Positions 22,898 through 33,700 of a DNA stretch of 64,000 bases are shown piece after piece. The stretch covers positions 124,001 through 188,000 of the forward strand of contig NW_026515519.1 in NCBI RefSeq assembly GCF_014898815.1, given 5' to 3'. Each line of letters starts with the position of its first letter. Position 1 is the first letter of the stretch. The notes below the pieces were generated by a model, which did not search any database, was not told the origin of the DNA, and saw only the letters and a list, made by a program, of their open reading frames with translations. A program made the position numbers and the translations under genes. This DNA is from Panonychus citri (Eukaryota > Arthropoda > Arachnida > Trombidiformes > Tetranychidae).

Positions 22898-24196
22898 ATG
22901 CATAATCTAGCAGCTGAAGCTTTGCTACCGGAGCTTGATTTATTCACCATCCCCCCTGTTCAGTTGTCAATCGAAAGAAGCTATGAGACTCAACACAGAC
23001 CAATCTCCTCTATAGAAGGCTCTAGCTACATAGAGTTTCATATACCTACCTCAAAAGATGAATATATTCTTTTTCATGAAACTTACTTATACTTCAAATT
23101 GCAGCTTAAAATAAAAAATGAAGACGGCAAAGATATTGTTAACCCAGATTGGAGTAAAATTAGAGCAGCCAATAACTTGATGCATAGCATGATTAAACAA
23201 ATAGATCTAAAGATCGGTAATAAAGAAATGTCATCTGTATCAAATACTTATGCATATAGAGCATACTTTGAAAATTTACTCGGTTTTTCGAAAGACGCTA
23301 AGGAAACACATCTTTCTACAGGATTTTGGTCAGAAAAGGACGATATCATCTCGAACTTTGTCCCAGAAACAACAAATAAAGATCCATCACAAAGTAAAAT
23401 AGTTGACATGTATGGAAAGTTACATCTTGACCTTACATTTCAAGGCAAAGCATTGCTTGGTGGATGTGATATCAAAATAAAATTGATATTGAACAACCCT
23501 GAATTCTGTTTCATCTATCCAAAATCAGTGAATATTATTCCCATAATCAAAGATGCATCTGTATACATTCACCGTTTAAAAGCTAAACCAATGCTTGTTA
23601 ATGCACATTCGAGAGCTTTGCAAACAGCCTCTTCACGATATCCTATCACCCGTGTGGAGGTGAAACATGTACCCATTCCTTCAGGATCTATGGATGCAAT
23701 GCTCGACAATGTCATAATTGGACAATTACCAAGACGAATGTTTTTAGCATGTGTTAAAAATACAGCTCTTAATGGAGCCAAAGATGAAGATCCATTCAAA
23801 TTCAACCACTATGATGTCAACTACTTGGCATGCTATCTTGATGGCATTCAGTATCCTACAAATGCTTATCAACCAAATTTCGATCAAAATCTTTTTGTTC
23901 GAGAATATTCAGGATTGTTTCAAGCAATGAACATGAATTCAACTGAATCAACCATTGATATAAAAAGAAATGATTATGCTAATGGGAAAACAATTTATGG
24001 TTTCAATTTCGCACCTGACTTATCTCACGGCTGTGGTCTTGTAGGACACGTAAATCCAGCAAATCGAGGTACCCTCCGTGTTTATTTGCGTTTCAAGAAG
24101 GCATTGCCTGAAGTAATCGATGTTGTTTTATTCTGCGAGTATGATAATATGATCGAAATTGACAAAGAAAGAAACGTTAGCTGTGACTTCATTTAA
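22898..24196 (+). CDS. Major capsid protein, double jelly-roll type (Polinton-1)
   Basis: Hexon-like major capsid protein, 432 aa, unbroken. Shared blocks with the Polinton-2 capsid: ELDLFTIPPVQLSIERSYET at the N-terminus, a basic -PITRVEVKHVPIPSGS- region, NVIIGQLPRRMFLACVKNTA, DPFKFNHYDVNYLACYLDG, and a C-terminal VVLFCEYDNMIEIDKERNV. The length and the order penton/pVI/capsid/protease are typical for Polintons thought to make particles. Confidence 0.85.
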   Translation: MHNLAAEALLPELDLFTIPPVQLSIERSYETQHRPISSIEGSSYIEFHIPTSKDEYILFHETYLYFKLQLKIKNEDGKDIVNPDWSKIRAANNLMHSMIKQIDLKIGNKEMSSVSNTYAYRAYFENLLGFSKDAKETHLSTGFWSEKDDIISNFVPETTNKDPSQSKIVDMYGKLHLDLTFQGKALLGGCDIKIKLILNNPEFCFIYPKSVNIIPIIKDASVYIHRLKAKPMLVNAHSRALQTASSRYPITRVEVKHVPIPSGSMDAMLDNVIIGQLPRRMFLACVKNTALNGAKDEDPFKFNHYDVNYLACYLDGIQYPTNAYQPNFDQNLFVREYSGLFQAMNMNSTESTIDIKRNDYANGKTIYGFNFAPDLSHGCGLVGHVNPANRGTLRVYLRFKKALPEVIDVVLFCEYDNMIEIDKERNVSCDFI

Positions 24197-24198
24197 GT

Positions 24199-24609
24199 AT
24201 GTTCGATTTTGAGATTGAAACCATTTGCCGTTCTTTTCCAAACTTCATTGGTGTTTTTCGAGATAAATTACCATTAATACGAAAATATCCTAGTTATTTC
24301 ATCATGAATAGTGATGTTGCTTCAGAACGAGGTAGTCATTGGTTAGCATGTAGAGTTGATTCACGCAGATGCGAATATTTTGACTCATTTGACTTCCACC
24401 GATTCATACAGAAATCAGTCAGTTGATCCAAGATCGTCCTTTAGTTTGGAACATAAAAGGTTACAAAGTTCTTCTAAAAACTGTGGGGCTTTCATTTGCT
24501 TTGTGAGTTGAGATCAAGAGGCGAATCATTCGATAACATTATTAAAAGATTTTCATCGGACTTACAACTCAACGATAATAAAGCTTGGAAAATAATTGAC
24601 GATGTTTAA
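24199..24609 (+). CDS. Ulp1/adenain-type cysteine protease, two frame breaks (Polinton-1)
   Basis: Virion maturation protease of the Ulp1/adenain fold. Catalytic context visible: His in RGSHWLACRV, Asp in CEYFDSFDF and Cys in KNCGAFICF. The first frame runs 24199-24426; the Cys motif is in a second frame (about 24427-24510) and the C-terminus (RGESFDNIIKRFSSDLQLN) in a third, ending TAA 24607-24609. The breaks lie near 24395 and 24505. It starts 2 bp after the capsid stop. Confidence 0.75.
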
Positions 24610-25449
24610 CTGATTCGGTGATTGTATCAGTTTTTCTTCTGCCTGATGATGACAACGTCAGTGACATTAAATCAAAGTATGGGACTACAAAGATGAAATA
24701 ACATACTGTTTCATGTTGAATTTGATGTTTGTGGCACACAATCTTTCATGAAGGGGCCTGCACTAAACTCTGATGGATCCCACACGAAACTTGGAAAATG
24801 CTATTGGAAGTGATAGCATCGAGCGAATCAAGAAGGTCTTTCAATCTTTAGTACAGCTGTGCAATTAAAAGTACGCACAAGTTCTAAGTTAGTTTCATAC
24901 CTACTTGCACGTAGCATGATTAATCATGAACTTTGTAATGATCTATGTAAAGTCTACAAAAGATTAATAAAAAGCAAGCTGGTATATTCTTACAGCAAAT
25001 GATCTTTGTATTGTTATCTGCAGAATGACCATAAAAAGATTAAAACATCAAACTAACGACTCCGTTTATTTTCTGAGCAAAACTATTTGAATAGCTACAA
25101 ATCTAAGTTTCAATCAGTTTCATCCTGACCTCGATATGTCAACATGGATCGTCTTTCTCTCGCTCTTGAATTAGTATGTGATTCAGTCAATGTGGAAAAT
25201 AAGACTCTGAGAAATTACATACGAAAAAGCTTGAATAAGCGTCTCAAAAATCCAACAAACGATTGAGGGACGAAGTTAGACTCTGAGTTCTCATTATGAT
25301 CCATTTTGTCCAAACCTTGATAATCTAGAGCTGACACTTAGTATTGTGTTATCTTTACAAGAAGAAGTCCGTATCAATTGCTTTTACATTCATTTTTAGA
25401 AAAACAACTCAAAATTTTGATTTCCAATTAGTGCTTCAATCTGCCAACC
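24610..25449 (+). pseudogene. Unresolved, fragmented coding-like region in Polinton-1
   Basis: No intact gene. Open stretches include TAVQLKVRTSSKLVSYLLAR and onward near 24850-25000, followed by AATAAA, and a 40-codon frame at 25144-25266 (MDRLSLALELVCDSVNVENK...). Neither has a recognised motif, and I could not match them to any Polinton-2 protein. They may be remnants of one or two accessory genes between the protease and the TBP-like gene, or chance frames. Confidence 0.3.
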
Positions 25450-25962
25450 ATGATGACCGAGATAAAAAATCCAATGATAAGTAATATTGTCATGAAGTTT
25501 CAACTTCGTTCGTTTCTTTCGCTTTGACTGACTTAGTGAAATTTTTCCCAACGATAAACTACAAACCAAAAAGATTCAATGTGCTATTCTCAAATTACCT
25601 AAGCCCTGTCTGTTAATCTTCAGAAATGGAAAGGTTAATGTTGTTGGAGCTAAGTCTATTAATGACGCCTATCTGGCGGGAAAATTCTGCGCTTCGTCTT
25701 CCGTGTGATTACATATATAAAGAGGTTGTCAACGTCGGCAAAGGTAATCTCAACAAAGAATTAATCTTAAACTCATGTTGCTTGTAGCGAATCATTTACT
25801 TATTACCCTGAATTATATCCTGCAGCTTATTTGACAGAGGGTAGCAAAAGTCTCATTTTCCATACAGGTAAATTTATAATAACCGGATGTAAATCATACA
25901 AGGAGACTTTACAAATTTTCGATCAGTTGAAATTAATTCTTTTATTTTCTGGATTCATTTAG
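25450..25962 (+). CDS. TATA-binding-protein-like protein (TBP fold, two repeats), Polinton-1, frame-broken
   Basis: Candidate DNA-binding transcription factor, about 170 codons. The start at ATG 25450 leads into NPMISNIV, equivalent to the first strand of TBP repeat 1. In the next frame come NYKPKRFN and then LPKPCLLIFRNGKVNVVGAK (TBP hallmark: NPKRFxA.. ..ALIFxSGKxxxTGAK). Repeat 2 reads YYPELYPAAYL then SKSLIFHTGKFIITGCKSYK (hallmark: YEPELFPGLIYR.. ..LLIFxSGKxxxTGAK), ending TAG 25960-25962. At least three frame changes interrupt it, near 25500, 25580 and 25690-25790. An equivalent gene lies in Polinton-2. NCLDVs and archaea encode TBPs; I know of no Polinton TBP, so the identity rests on motif agreement. 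Confidence 0.7.
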
Positions 25963-26415
25963 TGGTATGAACATAAATATATTGTATTTTTTATCCGTAT
26001 TGTCTTTTTTATTCATTCTTATGATACTTAGATATGTATACGTTAATGGCCATGAAATAAATCTACTGATTGCATAAAAAAATTAAATTAAAACGTTTTT
26101 CTATTTATTTCGGATATTAAACATTATTGAAAGCGTTCTAAAATTTTTTCCACTTAGTTTATCTTTTTCCGTTAGGTGGTATAGTTTTCGAGAAAAAAAC
26201 TTTGGTAGAGGGCGGAAAAATTTCCAAAAGTCCATCTCCTATCTCTCACGGTCATAGTAGGCCTGAAAGAGTGACGGTTGACACAATAGGTTTTAAGTTC
26301 ACTTAAACTTATTGTTTCAAACCATCACCAACTTTTCAGGCCATGATTTTTTTCTCCACCGCCACCACCACCACCCCAATGTCTGACAACATCTCCATCC
26401 TCATCACCTACTGGG
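25963..26415. other. Non-coding spacer of Polinton-1 downstream of the TBP-like gene
   Basis: AT-rich, with a segment at about 26160-26330 that is less AT-biased and has no open frame. It contains a short inverted pair AAGTTCACTTAAACTT (26294-26309). A possible ATG at 26343 reads into a Thr run and stops. Nothing further identified. Confidence 0.4.
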
Positions 26416-27216
26416 GTGATAATTGATCACCACCGGTGCTTCAGCCACCACCAGCATCCCCATCACCATCACTTCCACCAACAACAGCAACATCATCGGC
26501 ATTTCCTTCGCCACCAGCAACCCATTACCTCAGCCACCAACACCCGTGATCCATCATCACCACCAGCGATCCCATCGCCACCACCAGTGATCCCATCACC
26601 ACCACCAGTGATCCCATCGTCACCACCAGCGATCCCATCGCCACCACCAGTGATCCCATCACCACCACCAGCGATCCCATCGCCACCACCACCACCAGCG
26701 ATCTCATCGCCACCAGTGATCCCATAACCACCAGCGATCTCATCGCCACCACCACCACCAGCGATCCCATCGCCACCACCAGTGATCCCATCACCACCAC
26801 CAGTGATCCCATCGTCACCACCAGCGATCCCATCGCCACCACCAGTGATCCCATCACCACCACCAGTGATCCCATCGCCACCACCACCACCAGCGATCTC
26901 ATCGCCACCACCACCACCAGCGATCTCATCGCCACCAGTGATCCCATCACCACCAGCGATCTCATCGCCACCACCAGAGATCTCACCACCACCGCCACCA
27001 GTGAGTCCATCGCCATTACCACCACCAGCGATCTCATCGCCACCACCAGTGATCCCATCACCACCACCAGCGATCTTATCGCCACCACCAGCGATCCCAT
27101 CGCCACCACCAACACCAGCGATCTCATCGCCATTACCACCACCACCAGCGATCCCATTTTTGCCTTATCGACCTCGAAGAGGACGATCTTATGTTACCTC
27201 TCCATTTCAGATCTAG
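26416..27216 (+). CDS. Pro-rich repeat ORF on a 21-27-bp minisatellite (Polinton-1)
   Basis: Coding-strand repeats of 7 codons (P-S-P-P-P-V/A-I) with 8-9 codon variants run from about 26550 to 27170, preceded by His/Gln-rich residues. The frame is the same throughout but is interrupted by an in-frame TAA at 26725-26727, in a unit where other copies have a Ser codon. It ends PRRGRSYVTSPFQI. The minus strand is open too, reading the same repeat as MGSLVV units; that is an artefact of the repeat. No signal peptide is clear. It occupies the place next to the right terminus where Polinton-2 has a membrane protein with Pro-Glu repeats. Function unknown. Confidence 0.4.
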
Positions 27217-27278
27217 ACCACTGTTGAATTGATTCTGATGAATTTGAATCGAATTCAACAGTGAATTCAGTTCTGACC

Positions 27279-27437
27279 ATGAGTTCACCTTCATACTCGT
27301 GGTCAGAATCGGACGAGAAGGAGAGAGGAAACATTTATCTCCTCGAAGAGGAAAGAAATGATGGTGATAATGATTATGATGTTGGTTATGATGATGATGA
27401 TGAGAAGATGAAACTTTTAATTAAAAAAATGGTTTGA
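27279..27437 (+). CDS. Short acidic ORF near the right end of Polinton-1
   Basis: 52 codons: MSSPSYSWSESDEKERGNIY, then an Asp/Glu/Tyr-rich middle (NDGDNDYDVGYDDDDEK) and a short basic tail. The Polinton-2 right-end gene also finishes with an acidic Ser/Asp/Glu tail, so this may be the last exon or a shifted part of the preceding Pro-rich gene. Short and low-complexity, so uncertain. Confidence 0.3.
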   Translation: MSSPSYSWSESDEKERGNIYLLEEERNDGDNDYDVGYDDDDEKMKLLIKKMV

Positions 27438-27522
27438 TGATGATGATGTTGATGATGATGACGATTTTTGCTCATCAAATAAATGAATTTTATAAAACTT
27501 TAGTTTTAATAATTATTTAATT

Positions 27523-27568
27523 TGTAGCATAACGTGACCTCCTTTCACGTTATGCTACACCTACTACT
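27523..27568. repeat. Polinton-1 right terminal inverted repeat with fold-back
   Basis: The complement of 27537-27568 matches the left terminus. Uniquely at this end, the motif TGTAGCATAACGTGA (27523-27537) also precedes its own inverted copy (27545-27559), with a 7-bp spacer, making a 15-bp-stem hairpin. The duplication AAGAAC follows at 27569-27574. Confidence 0.85.
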
Positions 27569-27574
27569 AAGAAC

Positions 27575-30500
27575 CATTATGTCTGATAATCCTTTCCATT
27601 TAGCTGGAGATGAACCAAAAATGTTATCTACCTTTTGTCCTTTTCAATCTTCTCATCTTCATGTTTATCTTCATCCCTTTAGCATCCTCATTTTCTCTCT
27701 CAGACCTTAAGCCACGTGATTCCCAGCACAGAATCTCAACCAAAACATTGTTATTATTATATCAGAATCTATTCAGAATTCATCTCAATCCAGAACATTA
27801 ACTCAGCAGTAATTTTACTCTGAACAGGAAGAAGAAGAAGAAAAAAACCAAAACTTATTATTCTTAATCTTCCTTATCCTCATAATCATCTGATTCCAGG
27901 TCATTTTTACCCTAATCACTTTTAATCACTTGAATCATAATGTTGTTGATGTTTATCTTCATGTTGATCTATTCACAATCTACAATCAAGTTAATCACAT
28001 TCAGAACAAATGAATTCATGGAAAGTTCAATGTGACTTGATGATTAAACATTTAAACTTTTCACCACTTTCATGTTATATTTCATATCCTGTGATTAATA
28101 AACCCTAATGTTACAACTAAATTAAAAAAAGCTAATATAAAATAAGAAGGTTCAATTAACAGCATTGGAAAATTTAATTGTTCCAAGTCGAAACTTTCGT
28201 TTCATCTTCTAAATTGTGTTAATTATTTCACCGAAATTTACAGTTATTACTCATGTTTATTGTATCATCATTCTGAGATCTCTCATCATCATTATCATCA
28301 CTCAAGATTCATCTTAACGAGTTTATCAGTGACTTTTCTTTGTTGATCATGATAAATGTTAATTCAGTTTCTATTCAGATAAACTTGAAATCATTATTGA
28401 GATTTAAGATAATGTATTAATAGTAACAATAGAAAGGGAAATTATTATTATCATGAACAATTTATCGTTGACAACGATACAATGTTTGTTTCTTTGTGAA
28501 TGGTGCAATACAATTTGAATAAGAAAGAAAAAGTTCTGATAATTCTGATGGGAAAAGTAAAAATAAACAATCTTAATCTACATGAAAATCTCAGGCTTGT
28601 AGAACATTTCTGATTACCAATGAATTTGATATTCTCTAAAATAATAAATATAAATGATAAAAACATAGGAAAACATTAATAACGATCAATTATTTTAACC
28701 TTTAATCGGATATTTGAATTTTCAATTCTTCCAATTGTTACACTTAATTTTCGTTCTCTCTCTCTCTCTTTCAGCACCTGAATCATCATGATTATGATGA
28801 TGAAAGAATCTGATTCCAATGGGGATTAACTGAGATTGTTTATTTTCACTAATCAAGAACAGAAATATAATCTCTTGATCGTTTATCCCAAGGGAAAATT
28901 CATGTAGCAATCATGTAATATCTGCGATTCAGTACAATCACGATATATATGAACTGTTCAAATTTAGAGAATTGTATTTATATATTTATTTTATGTGATT
29001 GTGATTTCAAGATTTCATTGAACATTAAAAGTTCAAAGTCATCATGAAAAAAGATGATGATGATGATGATGAGAGTGAAAATTATAATCATTAAAGTTGA
29101 AAAGGTAAGTGGGTGGAAATAGGAAAACAAAAGTTGATATAAAGTGAAAAAAAGTACGATAACTGGATAAGTGAGGTTAAATGAGGTTTATAACTGTTTC
29201 CAGAATTATTTCACTTTATTCATGGTTGTTGTTCATGTTCACATGTTGTTGTTTTTATATCAAATCATTTGAAACATTATCATGAAATGGGTTAAATCAC
29301 AGAAACATAAAAATAATCTCGAAACCATAAAAATCGGAAAACTTTTCCTTCAATCTTTTTCTTCCCTCTCTCTTTCTCTCTCATCTACCTGGAAGTTCAC
29401 AGAATTCAGTTTTCTTCCGGATCATCATGAAAATGACCAGAGGATAAAAGTTTCCCAGACTTGTAGGTAGTATAAAACTGACCATCAAATCATTTCAACC
29501 TTTTGTTTTGTCTTGAATGATCAAAGTAACAAAAATCTTATTGTTTTTATTGCTTCAATGATATAATCAAAAGGTGATAATGTTATATCAACATTGAAGA
29601 TACTTGGATTAAATTATTTACAATTGTATTGATAATATTGAGAAGGGAGTGAAAATTGTTATCATTATGATTTAGTTGATTTTAATTATAGTTGATTGAG
29701 TTGAAAATTTGATTGAGATATGATTTGTTTACGAGGGATTTTTGTCTTTTCATTCATACAGATTCTGGGATGAAATGGATTCATGATGGGAGCAAATCTA
29801 AATGTAATTACATTTAGATTGACTTTGAATTGAAAAGGATTTTTTATCACCTCACAATTTACCATGATAATCATGTTAATCATTTTCATTCCTAATTTCA
29901 AACAATATTAATGCATATGACTAAATTTTGATTTCTCTGTGAATAGTTTCATTCCTGATGAACTCATTTCATTTCCATCTTCATGTTAATAATAATGTTC
30001 TAATGTAACAGTTATTATTATTACAGTTAATTCAGTCTTTTTTGTGACTTCAATCATGATCAGAGTTTGAAATCATTTCCATTAACAAGACATTTTCACA
30101 CCAAAACCTTCAAGATATTACATGAAAGTGTTACGGTTTCATGTAAACATTTCCTTTCATGGTAAAGTAAAATTCTGAGAATCTGATTCAATGAAGCAAC
30201 TATTTCAGGTACCAAATATGTTTATCATCATGATTATTTTAAGGTAGATTAGGATACAAATGAGATTATAATGTTATTGATAACTTTTCAAACTCAGAAT
30301 TCAGTGAATTATTCATAATGTAATTCTCACTAAATAGTTATTATATTTAAACCAAAAATATTTTCCTCGAGAATGTAAATTTTACAGGAACAGTTCAAAT
30401 TCAAACCGAAAAATAGTCGCTAATTGTAACTTGATTGGAAATTATTATCAGAGATTATCAAAAGTGACAACAATTAACTTATCACTCGAACCAAATGAGT

Positions 30501-30683
30501 GAAAAAGTTCAGTAATATAATAATTTCATCTTCCAATTCATCAATCAGTATATTCATATGAGATGAATATAAACCTTAGTTGCTACAACTTATTTACATT
30601 CACTGAAACATGGGAATGTTTATTCAAATTCACATTGAAATGTCTTCCACTGAGAAGATGAAAAATCTTCCAGCATTAGACTT

Positions 30684-30742
<59 letters not shown>

Positions 30743-33700
30743 TCATCTTCAATCATCTCCATCTTCACTATCATTTGGTAGTTTCTCTTGAAAACAAACT
30801 TAGTTTTCATCAACTTCTTTTACATCCAATCCCAAGGTACTTTTGTCTTGATGAACTTATTTTCCTTCTTCACCAGCAGAGTGAATTTCTTCAAGAATAA
30901 CTAATTCATTTTCGTCAATTTCCACCCTTCTCATCCCTTCTATCATCATCATGCAAGTATCATGAATGTTTCTAAAGTGAATTACCTAAAAAAATCAAAT
31001 CATCAAATAATAATCAGATTTATGTACATGATGAGAGCCAAATGTTTACATTACAGGAAAAAAAATTTATGCTGAAATCATCTGATGTAATCATAGGGCT
31101 TTCATGATAATTCAGTGGATTATTTGAATTGGTGACAATTACTTTTTGATGAGAAGCGATTAAATTTTATCAGATAAATTGTTTACCCAATCAAATGTCA
31201 ATCATTTTCCAATTCTGTCTAAATTGAATTGAATGCAATGAAGATGCGGGCTACAGTTGTAACTAATTAAAAGAAAACTTTGATTCTAATCAATGAAAGG
31301 TCCCCGAATTAACGCTAATCCAGGCCATTCAAAAGTATGTCGGTCATTAAGTACCGAATTTATTTTACTTCAATCAAATTGCTTCTGATGCAAAAGTTTT
31401 ATTGTCACATTTTTCACTCTACAGATATTCAATCAATATTCGAATGACCTCAATGACCTTGGAATTTACTGGCATGTTCAATATACTGTCTTTAAGAAGT
31501 TTGATTGTTGTAGGTCGAAGTGATCTTGAGCTGTTAATTGAGAACGAGCATATCATGTTATCGAATAGCCTTCAACTAATCAAACTATTAATAATTGTTA
31601 TGTCTTCAAACGCATAAGCTATTAACAGAAATTTTTAATTGTACAAATTTTTATATCAATTGGGTGTTGATTTTTATTCTTGATTATTTATCACTTTGAT
31701 TAACTCACATGGTTTAATCCCATTAGGCTGTAATTATGTATTAATAGTTGATAATGATGATCAACTCATTAACAAATTAAATATAATTAACAATATAAAA
31801 CCAGAGAAAATTTAAATTCTCAATGGTAATTAATTAATATGATTAAAAGGCAAAATTTAATCATCAAACAATTATTATCATGAGATTAATTTTAAAACTT
31901 GTAGATAAAGTTAGAAACCATTTTCTAGATCTGATTGTAAATAAAACTGAATAACATGTTGATAACAATCAATAAATCGTGATCATAGTAATCACAATTA
32001 ACTTGTCATAGCATTTGCAATAGCAAACACCAATTGTTGTTTAGCAATAACACATTGAGCAGTAGCAATTAGTTGATTGTGAGAAATCAATCGTGGTTCA
32101 AATTCATTGATTACTTATATATTATTTCATCTTTTTGTTTCATTTCTTAATTAATTTCTCATATGAATTTATCTTCATTTGGAAAATGATGATGAGAATT
32201 AATATAAATTTAGTTATTCTCTTTGCAATGTTTTCTTTTTTTTCATAATATTAATATTTCTTTAGTAGTTCTTTAAGTTTTATCTTCAATTTATTGACTA
32301 AATTTGTTTATCTGCCAACGATTCTCAGTATGAATATACTAGAACTCATATTCATCGTCGCTTCAGGATTTTGCCAATAATAAAAGTCTTGGAATCTGAA
32401 TCATTTCCCCCTGAAACTGAAAATTGTCACCAACGAATTCAAATGAAAATTTTGTGATGAATTCGTGAACTTCAACGGTTCAACTTTCGAATCATTTACC
32501 TTTTGTTATTTAGTAGAACTTTTATTCTTCTTAAAATTAAATTCATAATTTGCTGAATAATATCATAAGAACCTTTCAAATGAGTATTATGATAGAGGAA
32601 AACAAAAAATATCGAATTTAATAAGAACAAATAAATTAATAAGTTCTCGAGGTTTTATTGTTATTATTTCAACGATAGATTCAAATGAAATGATCTAGAA
32701 GATTAAAAAAAACGATAAATATTCTGAGTGTTTACCTTTTGATAATCATGGAGCTTATCATGATAATGGTGAATATCCAAACACATGTACTTTAGAGCCA
32801 TGATCTGGATTGAAACAGTTCAATAATCAATCGAACGTGGAACTTTTTAATCAAAGTCAATGAAGAAGAAAAGGAGAAGAAAAAAATCGTTTTCTCATCG
32901 AGTTTGTTTTAGAAAATTTCATCATCTAAAATCGTTAATCATCATCATGATGATGTTGTCAAAGATTCTTTCAGGTAAAATGATGAGATAAAAAGTTATC
33001 ACCACTTGTCTTCACCTGAAAGGAAACTTTGAAACACTAACATGAATCTGAACAAACTGAACTTTCCTGAACCATTGTTATTGTTGATGGTCATCTTAAT
33101 GATGATAATGATGAAAATGACAAGATGATTGTATTAGAAGCTTTTTATTTGATACAAAACCGATGATACAATTGGGAGTCATGAGATATCATCATCATTG
33201 AAATGAACAAACTTCAAAATGAAGATAAAATGACAAAATTTTAGAAGAAGAAAAAAAAACAATAGATTAAGCCTAAAGATGAATATTATCATCATTATCA
33301 TCCTCATGTTTTAAAGCTTCTGTTAGGTAAATACAGAAGCTAATGACAAAAAAAACGGGAAGACAATAAGTCAGATGATTTGATATTAACAAAAGGATAC
33401 AGAGGATGAAGAAGATGATGATGATAATATCTCTAAAAGGTAGACTGGTATGATGAGAAAAAGAAGGAAAAAGAAGATGAATGATGATGAAGAAGAGAAA
33501 AGAAAAATTCTCAGTCGATATTGTCATGGACATTCAATTCAGGTAGAAGACAGTCTTTCCTATCATCTTGTCTTCCTTATCATCATCATCATCATCTCTC
33601 TCTCTCTCTTTTCATCTCTATCATTATCTTCCTTTTGCTTGAAAATGTTCGAATCTCAGTGAGCTTGAGCATAATAACCCATGTTTTCATCGATTCCTTT

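Larger units (their letters stand above)
12609..27568 (+). mobile_element. Polinton-1: complete Maverick/Polinton (adintovirus-like) element, about 15.0 kb
   Basis: Large self-replicating virus-like DNA transposon. Both ends begin AGTAG (plus on the left, complement on the right) with a short inverted repeat containing GTAGCATAACGTGAAAG. The flanking 6-bp duplication AAGAAC lies at 12603-12608 and 27569-27574. AG-ended termini and 6-bp target duplications are established Polinton features. All genes are on plus: PolB, NADAR, ATPase, PX-like, conserved protein, integrase, membrane protein, penton, pVI-like, capsid, protease, TBP-like, then Pro-rich and acidic ORFs. The PolB carries the YEFYGCFFHGC module, unlike Polinton-2, so the lineages differ. 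Single-base frame breaks occur in several genes, and the N-terminal PolB region is the most damaged part. Confidence 0.9.

Noticed and set aside
24610..25449. Possible host gene inserted in Polinton-1
   Set aside because: No motif, splice structure or similarity could be recognised; kept only as unresolved fragments.
26525..27157. Minus-strand open frame of MGSLVV-type repeats, 210 codons
   Set aside because: It is the antisense of the Pro-rich 21-27-bp repeat. Repeats of a unit length divisible by three without stops keep both strands open; no domain or start context supports it.
28722..28910. Small open frames in the region upstream of neurexin
   Set aside because: Driven by CT/CAT repeats, short, without domains, and typical of chance frames in this composition.
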